DNA of 64,000 bases, from NCBI GenBank assembly GCA_958510875.1, contig OY294070.1, positions 41,740,306 to 41,804,305 of the forward strand, written 5' to 3'. The notes below the pieces were generated by a model. It saw only the letters and a list, made by a program, of their open reading frames with translations. It was not told the DNA's origin and searched no databases. Both the position numbers and the translations under genes were made by a program. Source of the stretch: Endomychus coccineus. Taxonomy: Eukaryota; Arthropoda; Insecta; Coleoptera; Endomychidae. This document shows positions 56,049-64,000 of this stretch, piece after piece. The number at the start of each line of letters is the position of its first letter. The first letter of the stretch is position 1.

Positions 56049-56811
56049 AAATTGTAGATAGACCGAAAGAAGCTACAAGTACTGCAGTGATTGTGAACCT
56101 AGTAAGAAGCTTACTTTTAAGATATGCAACTTGTAATCTGTATGTCTCAGTTGATTTGTATTATACAGCGATAAATAACCAGACTGTTTGCCACAATCTA
56201 AGTTAATTTTTTGGTCTCCTGTAATTTTTTGAAATCTATTACTATTTCGGAGAAATTTTGAAAAACTAAATTTTTTGAAGAAAACTAAAATTATAAGTTT
56301 CAAATTTTTTAAATTCATAATTTGCAGTTATTTTTAGTGTACCTTCACTTTGTTATTTAGGTCTGTCGCCACGGGTTGTCATACATTTTTAATACACCAC
56401 CAATACATAGGAATTCTTCATTTTTGGTGGGTATAAATAACAGAACAAAATTAATAATTGGGTAAATCACTTCATTTTTATGTACTATTAGGTAGGAAGA
56501 ATGGTACAAACGGAGAACCTTGTTCCTACTATTATTGGACCCATTAAAATGCCTGCCTGATTGAGTGCTAATTTTAAACCCACTGGTTACTATTTCTGGG
56601 GGTAAATTATTGAATAGCTGCACTAAAAATCAAATGTTGGAGCCAACCTCTTAAGAACGAATTTTGCTAGCTTTCTGAGCAAAAACTCCTAGTGCTAGTC
56701 TCCTAATTATTTCCCTTTACAAGCAATATACGTTCAAGAACGTAGGAACTTTTTAACTTTTTTTGGGACTAGAATAAGTTGGTGAAATATTGACGCCAAA
56801 TTTCGGGACAT
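56049..56811. other. AT-rich sequence, nothing recognised
   Basis: No feature apart from minus-strand frames without known motifs. Confidence 0.4.
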
Positions 56812-58432
56812 TCTATTACTGTTTGTTACAACTTTGATGCGTTAACATTGCTACCACGATAACTATAAGAGATAGAGAGCTGGTTGAATGGAGGCATAGT
56901 TGCGCATTTTGATGTTAAATGATTTGTGGATAAGAATTTGGAAACATTCTGATTACTTCCGAAGATATCCGAAAAAAACAATTTTGGTTCTTATTTTTGC
57001 TCGGTTTTATTTATGATTATTTTGAGAAACAAATAGCACATGCTTAAGGCATTTGTTCATTTTTCAGATGATAGGTTTAGTTTCTTAGATACCTACAACA
57101 ACTTAATTTTTTTTAATACGGACCTGGATTTTAATTTCACTTTTGAGTAGCTTGTGACCTCCGAAAACACATGAAGTATCACACTTTATTCATTGTTTTT
57201 TTTTTAATCGATGAGTTGACTGTAACAAAACAAAGTGTGTCTTCATAATTACAAAGATTTGTTATCAATCGTCAAACAAAGAATTTAATTTTTCTGATAT
57301 GACGTTGCGGGTTTCAGATATTGACATAGAAAATTTTAATTTGACTTGTATCTTTTATGACAAATTTTGAAAGGCCCGTAAACAATATTTTTTTAATTGT
57401 TTGGAGATTAAATTTCCAACAAATTAACATGGTCTAATTTTCTAGATGTTCAAAAAGACTTTAATACACTTGTGAATGACAATAGTTATTTTGAAACTTT
57501 TTAAATATAAATAAGTAATAATTATGGCCCAAACATAGTTCTAAGATTGAAGTTCGGAGTAAACAAACTTGAAACAATTGCTAAGAAGCATACAACTAGA
57601 CAAGACGAAAGGGCAAGAGGGAGAAAAAGTAATGTCACATTACAGCCGATTTGGCAGCATTAGTGAACGGTGGCACTCAAAATCTAGTGCTCATCTCTCA
57701 AATAATCTCTGGTAGGAGTTATACTGTGTTCGTCATAAAAATGATTACCACTTTGCCTTTGCGGATGTAACAGGAACTCTGTTTACCAAAATTCATCTCA
57801 AGTTCTCTCAATACAAAACATTTTCTGATTGCCGAATAATTCATCTAATTTACTGCGCTCTTATAACGTCCCATTTACAAACACAATACTAATAAAAATT
57901 ATTTCATCATAATTTGAAATATTCCGTATAATATTTTTCTCAGTACTTAGACATGGACATGGGCCCCGAGTGTCCCATAGTAAATGCGGCAATATGCCTA
58001 CTATTCAACTGAAAAAAAAACTAGTAACTATTATAGCAAACTATTTAGTGAAAATTGTGATACATCATTAGTTTTAGGAGCTCGAAAGCAACTAAAAAAT
58101 TTAAAAAAATCTATGTCTGTATCTAAAAACATAATGTTGATGTGGACATCTAAAAAACGAAACGTCAATTCTGAGAAATAAACAAGTGCCTCAAGAATGT
58201 GCTCTCTTTGTTTCTCAAAATAATCAGATAAAGAGCCGTGCAAAAATAAGAACCAACATTGATGTTTTCGTTTATTTCGGATATCCGAAAGTTTCGGCAT
58301 TTTAAAATTTTCTTTCCAACAAATTATTCAGCATTAAAATGGGCAATTTTGCCTCCATTTAACAAACTCTCTAATTCTTATAGTTCCCGAGATAGCAACG
58401 ATAATGCATTGGAATTGTAACAGCCTGTATAT
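56812..58432. mobile_element. Foldback element with ~150-bp arms
   Basis: 56830-56990 is mirrored at 58255-58420: TGTTACAA, AACTATAAGA-AGAGAG, AAATGGAGGCA and GGATATCCGA appear in inverted order. About 1.25 kb lies between, with no transposase. Confidence 0.65.
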
Positions 58433-58949
58433 GTAATAATTGGAGGAAGAATGGGCTGATAACAGGTTAGTGCTGGCTTCAAGTACTGGATTAGTCTGTA
58501 TATATGATAAATGCCAAAAAAAAAACAAGATTAAAACATGATACATATACTTTTTATCATTTTATCATGAATTGCGCAAATGTATTATATTATTTCCAAG
58601 AATAAATTAGATTGATTATTTGAATATTGTTTTATTGAAAATTATACTTTTACTATTGACGATTTCAGTTACAACCAGAAGTAAATAAAGTATCCATGTA
58701 TAACATTACCTAACATTTCACAGGTGCATCATTGATAAAATTTGTCTCAAATTTAGCAAGCTTGTACTTTAGTGAGTCATTTTCCGTCCTTGTAAGATAA
58801 ATGATTATTTCAGTATTGACAAAAAGAAGGTCGATGAGTAAGACTTAAAATAATTATATTCATTGTTCGTGTTTACTCAATTTCTATAAGTTAGAATTAA
58901 TCACGTTTTACTAATTCCCATTACTTTTACACTATTGATAAGAAATAAT
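58433..58949. other. AT-rich sequence, nothing recognised
   Basis: No motif noted. Confidence 0.4.
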
Positions 58950-59440
58950 CAACCTTATCCACTAAAAATACTATTAAAGCACTGAGGACTTTTCGGCTAC
59001 CAAGTAGCCATCATCAGAGTAAGCTAAATTATGAATCAAAATGTGTCTGTTTCCATACTATTTGGGGATAATAATGTATACAAGTGGTTACCCTCAGCTG
59101 AAGATAAATGGATATTTGATAAATAACTTTTTCGTTTATACATTTCCATCCCTTCTAAATTACCTAGATATTTGTCTGTACTGTGTTTTGAAAGTGATAA
59201 ACTTTCTTGAGCAATGGTGTGACATGTATTCAAAATATGTTCGGCAACCGCTGATGTTTCACTATTATTTTTCTTTATATGGGCAAAATGTTCCTTACAA
59301 CGAGTTAGAATGTTCCTTCTAGTTTGACCCACATAGCATTTTTGAACACGACTCACAATTGATTTTGTAAATCCCGGATTTGTCAAAATCGGAAACCAAT
59401 TAACTTCAAATACTTCAATAAAATTCAAAAGTTTCACTTG
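58950..59440 (-). pseudogene. PLE 3' end with GIY-YIG endonuclease
   Basis: The minus-strand frame (59437-59039) encodes a PLE-type GIY-YIG C-terminal region: CYVGQTRRNILTRCKEHFAH, SAVAEHILNTCH, KYLGNLEGMEMYKRK. The domain normally nicks the target. It ends near a hammerhead motif (58981-59020). An inverted, more damaged copy follows at 59500-59985. Confidence 0.8.
58979..59022 (-). ncRNA. Hammerhead ribozyme motif
   Basis: On the minus strand the core CTGATGA (59011-59017) is intact. Helix II is a perfect GGCTAC/GTAGCC with loop TTG (58995-59009), with one unpaired T before it. GAAA follows. Helix III is minimal (A-T closing a 5-nt loop), the cleavage base is C, and helix I is ACT/AGT with one G-T extension. 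Helix I is short, so activity is less certain than at 27472. Confidence 0.65.
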
Positions 59441-59499
59441 TCATTCTTCAGTAATTAATAAATTCCATAGTTTATTTTCTAATTTTGCAATACAACCAG

Positions 59500-59985
59500 T
59501 TTATAGATTTGAGAATACGCTAAAACACCGTTTAGGCAACACCTTTGATAAAGTTTCCGATTTCGACAAATCCGGGATTTACAAAATTAATTATGAGTCG
59601 TGTTCAAAATGCTATGTGGGTCAAACTTGAAGGAACATTTTAACTAGTTATAAGGAACATTTTGGCCATACAAAAAAAAATAATAATAACATACTTTGAA
59701 TGCAGGTCACACCATTTCTCGAAAAAGTTTATCACTTTTAAGACACGGTACAGACAAATATCTAGGTAGTTTAGAAGGAATGGAAATGTATAAACGAAAA
59801 AGCAATCTATTAAATTCCGATTTATCACCAGCTGAAGGTAACCCATTATTTACATTATTATCCCCAAATAGTATTTAAACAGGCACATTTTGATTTATAG
59901 TTTAGTTTACACTGGTGATGGCTTGTTGGTAGCTGAAAGGTCCTCAGTACTTTTAGTGGATAAGGCTGATTATTTCTTATCAATA
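59500..59985 (+). pseudogene. Inverted second PLE 3' end
   Basis: It repeats the minus-strand neighbour in opposite orientation: CSKCYVGQT, YKEHFGHTKK, TDKYLGSLEGMEMYKRKSNL. Stops interrupt the GIY-YIG region, and the AT-rich stretch near 59678 differs. The end holds a degenerate hammerhead (59912-59950; core CTGGTGA). Confidence 0.75.
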
Positions 59986-60390
59986 GTGTTATAATATATC
60001 CACAGTGTAAACTCTCTTATAATCCATTACTTTTATCAATGTTTTGACTTTTTTCTGGTTATTATTGTGAAGCTTGCCAGTTATGCATGATTCAAACGAT
60101 TCAATTTTCCCGCATCAGCTGGACATAAATATTTAAAAAAATCCAGCCACAACGCACAGATTGTCAATCAATCTCTCTTTGTTATCATACAATTTTCCGT
60201 TTAAACCTCTACAGCTGATGAAAAAGAAGTGCGATGTTAGGTAGTTTTTCCTTCATGTTTAGAATCTCAATGATTAATACAGTAAATTCGAAAATGCTGG
60301 TTGGATAATTTGACCAAGAACATTATTCTGTAAAAGCAGTGCGTGATTTTTTTATAATCTGAAGGTGGGCTTATAATTCTGGGAAAATTT
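59986..60390. other. AT-rich sequence, nothing recognised
   Basis: No motif noted. Confidence 0.4.
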
Positions 60391-61500
60391 GCGGGCAACT
60401 CCGATCGACTCCGGGTTTTTTGCAAAATTTTCCTGAACGGAACATTCCCAAAAAAAGCCAATATGTGCTTTTCTATTTTTCAATTGTTATAAAGGAATAT
60501 AGAGGAAAATGATGATGAAGATGAAAATCAGGAAAGCGAATAATTGATATAAATGATTAGTCATATGGAAAAATCATTTGTAAAATATTGTATATAGTAA
60601 TAAAAAAAAAATTCTATTTATTGAAAAATTATGTATATATATTTTTTAGGTTAGTTATTATTTAGTTGATTATTCAAAAGACTGTAAAATATTTTTCATA
60701 TAACCAAAATTTTAATATATGTTAATGATAATAAGTAAAAAATTAGTTTAAAATTTTTTACGTGTCTGTTTATGTTATTCCTTCTGTATTACAAAATTTC
60801 TTTGTTTTTAATTATTTGCCAGTCCTTAATAAAAAATCATTATTATGGATCAATCATTTTTGAGTATAGTATCCAAGTTTTTTCAAGTCATCAAATATAC
60901 TGATACAAACAGCGAAACATTGAACATTGCATATTGAATCATATTTTCACGACAATGTAGTCAAGTTGTTGGTAATATACTCAAATCCAGAACCATTATC
61001 AACAACACCGGAAATTCATATAACAACAGTCAAATTGAATTTTTTTCCTAAATTACAACCATACATATATAATACTCCATTATAATAAAACCATTGAATC
61101 TGGATCGTAATCAGCGAACTCGAAAACCCCGAGTACAGTTTTCTAGCCATTTTCGTTGAAAATTGCAAAATTTCCGCGTTTTGTCCATCAACATTGGCCA
61201 ATAACTGGCCAATAAATCGAAAAATAGAAAATCCTACTTCGGAATCGTGATCAGCGACCTCGAATACCCCCGAGTGGGCATTTCCAGCCACTGTTGGCAT
61301 GATTTCGAAATTTTAGAAATTTCCTAATTTTTTGGACATGAAAATTGTCCATTTTCCTTTATATTCTTCTATAACAGTTGAAAAATGGAAAAGCACATAT
61401 TAGTTTTATTTCGGGAATGTTGTGAATCCGTTCAGGAAAATTTTGCAAAAAACCCGGAGTCGATCGGAATTGCCCGCAAATTTTCCCCGCTTTTTTGCTA
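60391..61500. mobile_element. Foldback element with internal ~140-bp repeat
   Basis: The arms 60395-60510 and 61365-61490 are inverted (GGGAAAATTTGCGGGCAACTC against its complement near 61470-61490; CCGGGTTTTTTGCAAAATTT). Inside, ATCGTAATCAGCGAACTCGA (61104) and ATCGTGATCAGCGACCTCGA (61244) begin two diverged units 140 bp apart. Confidence 0.7.
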
Positions 61501-61779
61501 ACATGACTAATCATGGCGTTTTTCGATTTATCCATAAATTCCTTTGAAATTAATTTTATGCGTTTCTTTTGTATTTAGTACTAGAATTGAATTGTTTTGT
61601 GAATGCTTTCGACTCAAGCAATGCATGCAAGCTTGAAAAAAGCGGAGAACGTAAAGTGAGCCCCATTTCCATATTCCTACGTAAATTTAGTACCACTGGT
61701 AAAATCATACTAAGTAAATTGAGTCACGGGTTTCAAGATAAATCTTAAGAGTATTCTTAGAAATGAGAGTGTTAAGCGG
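61501..61779. other. AT-rich sequence, nothing recognised
   Basis: No motif noted. Confidence 0.4.
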
Positions 61780-62960
61780 CCTTTACACGGTCAATATATA
61801 TTGTCAATATGGTTAATAAATATTGACGAACACATTTACAATCGTCATTATTATGGACAATCCCTTTAGTTTGGCGCTGGCAGTTATGGATGTCAGATCG
61901 TGAAAAATCTTATGCAGCTATTATTCAACTTTATCAATAAAACGGAGGAAGAAAAAGACAATATGGGTTTCTAAAGAGAGACACGTATTCTCATATGAGT
62001 TTGTTGGATGTGGTGCGGATATGTGCCCCAAAATATTTCGCATGACGAACGCTTGCTATGAAGAGTAGTTGAATATAATGGAACCAGCAATCGTGAAACA
62101 AGATACTAAGATGAAAAAGGCAGTTTCAGTTGAAGAGAGATTGTCATTTAACTATCCGATTTTTAGCAGCTGGTGGATCATTTGAATGTTTGAAGTTTTT
62201 TGCTATTGTAGCTCCTTGCACTATTAGTGGAATTGTAGTGGAAACATATGAAGCAATATTTTCAACTATATGAAGGTACGTGAAATGAGTAATAAATAAC
62301 CTAGGTAAGTTTATTGTAGTTCTGTTACAAAACAAAATACAATTAAGTTATGCCAATTCAGTATAGTTGGACTCTTCTGAAAAAGCCCAAATATTCAGGT
62401 TCATTATATTTTAATTACAAGGAATTGGTACGAAAACAATCAACTACAAATTCTCATTCCATCATGTATTCCGCATTGTATTGTATTTCCGTTTGAAGTT
62501 TTAACAGATGAAGCATTTTCATTAAGACCTAATTTTATGAAACCCTACAGCCAGGCAGGTTTAAACAACAGAAAAAGGATATTTAGTTATCTACTTTCTC
62601 GTGCTAGACGAGTGGTAGAGAATGCTTTTGACATTTTAGTGTCAAAATTTAGAGTATTTCACACAGAAATACATCTCGAACTTACTAAGGTTAACAAACG
62701 TTACCTTGGCTTCTTGTTACTTACATAAATATCTTGTGAGAAAAAATCGTAGGCAATATATACAGGGTACATTCGATCTTGAAAATATTACTACCGGTCG
62801 AATTGAAAGAAGGACAAAATGGCAAACTTTGATTTTACTACACTCCAACGGGGACGGTATTTAAATTCATCAATAGAAGCAAAAGAAATGAGAGATAGGT
62901 ATTATAACTACTTTAATAATGAAAGCAAGGTGCCATGGCAAAATGATGCAGTAAACGATC
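61780..62960 (+). pseudogene. PIF/Harbinger nuclease relic
   Basis: A terminus-like GGCCTTTACACGGTCAATAT starts at 61782. Decayed frames follow in order: MEPAIVKQDTKMKKAVSVEE (62080-62140), RFLAAGGSFECLKFF then ISGIVVETYEAI (62155-62260), VLTDEAFSL with a catalytic Asp (about 62495-62525), and MKPYSQAGLNNRKRIFSYLL with SRARRVVENAFDIL (62537-62640), which carries the catalytic Glu. This is the HARBI1-like nuclease that excises Harbinger elements. The right terminus is not found. Confidence 0.75.
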
Positions 62961-62999
62961 AATAAATATTACATAACTAATTGAACACAATGTGTTATT

Positions 63000-63330
63000 C
63001 TGGTACCTGCTGACTTTCTGAGCATATAGAAGGGGAGACATAATTCGATGAGCTCTCACTCAGAAAGCTCAATTCTTTAAATGTCCAGCATTTTGGTACT
63101 GTAACGAAGCTTAAAATTCTGAAATATCATTTATTGTAGATCAGGCAGTAAATACGGATATCACATGCAATCTCAGTTTGAACAGTTCATTATTTCAATA
63201 GATATGCGTGAACTCCGAATGTGTATTCCGTGATTGTCACTTTTCTGAATCTCCGTAATTTCGAATAAATGTAATTATTCAAATAGATGAATCGAAATGA
63301 TGCCCGTTTAAAAATTGCATTCATTCCGAT
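63000..63330. other. AT-rich sequence, nothing recognised
   Basis: No motif noted. Confidence 0.4.
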
Positions 63331-63339
63331 CAAATATGT

Positions 63340-64000
63340 TGCAAAAACAGGGGGCTGGCAAGTTAATGCATCAAACTTTGATGCAGCCTCATGTATAAAA
63401 AGGGCGAACAACCAAAAAACTACGATAACACTTGTTTAGTGTGCCGGGAGGAACTACTGGAGCATCATGCACCCGAATTTTACATCTAAAAAGTAGCGTC
63501 ACTTTTAAGCATTGTTCGGGACATAAGTAAAAAACCCTAGGCACAAAATAAGGAATTGGTGGAGCAGACTTGTCCAGAACCTCGGAAAACATATAAAAGC
63601 CGTGACCGATAACAGATCGCTCTCTTTTGTGATTTTGATTTCCAATCAGTACAGTTGCTCTTTCTGTGATTTCGACTTTCAATCAGTACAATTGCTCTTT
63701 TTTGTGATTTTGATTTTCAAATAGTACCGTTGAAGTGAGATTAAGATAAGAATCAAAGTGAATTAATTATCCGAGTTTAAGTCAGATTTAAACTGTGAAT
63801 TAACAATAGTGTTCCGTTTAAGTGAATTGTTTCATAAGGTAAATGATAGCTAAATAGTTTATATTTTTGGGCATTACGATATATTGATTTCCGTAATTTA
63901 TGATTAATATTGTGATTGGTAACCGTTTGTATGATATCTGAGATCCGTTGCTTTCAGTAATTTAAATTGTTATATTTGAGTTTATCCCGTCATAGGTCGG
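63340..64000 (+). mobile_element. Probable retroelement promoter and leader, cut by window end
   Basis: Two TATA-like boxes (TATAAAAAGGG at 63394, ATATAAAAGCC at 63591) precede a ~40-bp imperfect tandem repeat (TGTGATTTTGATTTCCAATC types, 63630-63730). From about 63700 the sequence is related to the reverse complement of 25230-25570, including a shared AAG/GTAAATG splice-donor-like site at 63838. The coding part would lie beyond 64000. Confidence 0.4.

Noticed and set aside
59912..59950. Functional hammerhead in the plus-strand PLE copy
   Set aside because: The core reads CTGGTGA (A6 changed to G) and helix II is imperfect, so it is listed only as degenerate.

Overview
The window reads as AT-rich nuclear DNA of an insect. 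The evidence is spliced animal genes with GT..AG introns, insect-type DNA transposons (mariner, hAT, pogo, P-like/THAP, PIF/Harbinger, Mutator-like), Ty3/gypsy LTR elements, non-LTR retrotransposons, and Penelope-like elements (PLEs) with hammerhead motifs. A beetle-like, transposon-rich genome would fit, but order and species cannot be fixed from this sequence.

Three host genes are recognisable. (1) Phosphoglucomutase (Pgm, + strand): its last three coding exons lie at 7399-7582, 7741-7869 and 20592-20681; earlier exons are off the left edge. (2) A carbohydrate sulfotransferase of the CHST8-14 type (- strand): three exons at 40943-41121, 40627-40884 and 35028-35447; the N-terminal exon is not identified. 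(3) SNRNP25, the 25K protein of the minor-spliceosome U11/U12 snRNP (- strand): both coding exons, 48772-49002 and 45606-45866. A DUF4806-like exon (32533-32732, +) is a weaker candidate.

Nearly everything else is transposon sequence, much of it nested. The 12.7-kb last Pgm intron holds a PLE relic (about 8040-10541), then a Mutator-like element (10550-20554, 8-bp target duplication GTTACTTT) that ends only 37 bp before the last Pgm exon. That element is itself split by a Ty3/gypsy element (10814-16484), followed by a near-identical 997-bp second copy of its left flank plus LTR (16485-17481). The sulfotransferase intron (35448-40626) carries PLE ends with paired hammerhead motifs, a P-like THAP element (35793-37047, perfect 8-bp target duplication) and a hAT element (38462-40305). 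Just 3' of SNRNP25 lies a nest: a mariner (42656-45136) containing a BED-type hAT (44007-45107), with a pogo-type MITE (45139-45429) at its edge. The SNRNP25 intron holds a degraded SWIM/Mutator-type gene interrupted by a second P-like THAP element.

The left end (1-7190), 21995-24700 and 56800-61500 are rich in large foldback (inverted-repeat) elements; several share internal or terminal motifs. The stretch 24795-29550 holds a cysteine-rich unknown and two degraded LINEs. The right end has inverted PLE tails with hammerheads (58950-59985), a PIF/Harbinger relic (61780-62960) and a putative retroelement promoter/leader (63340-64000) related to 25230-25570.

The strongest observations are several hammerhead-ribozyme motifs with intact cores and paired helices, the target-duplication-bounded Mutator insertion against a splice acceptor, the odd LTR/flank duplication, and two THAP-exon-bearing P-like elements. 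All calls are read by eye; no database search was run.
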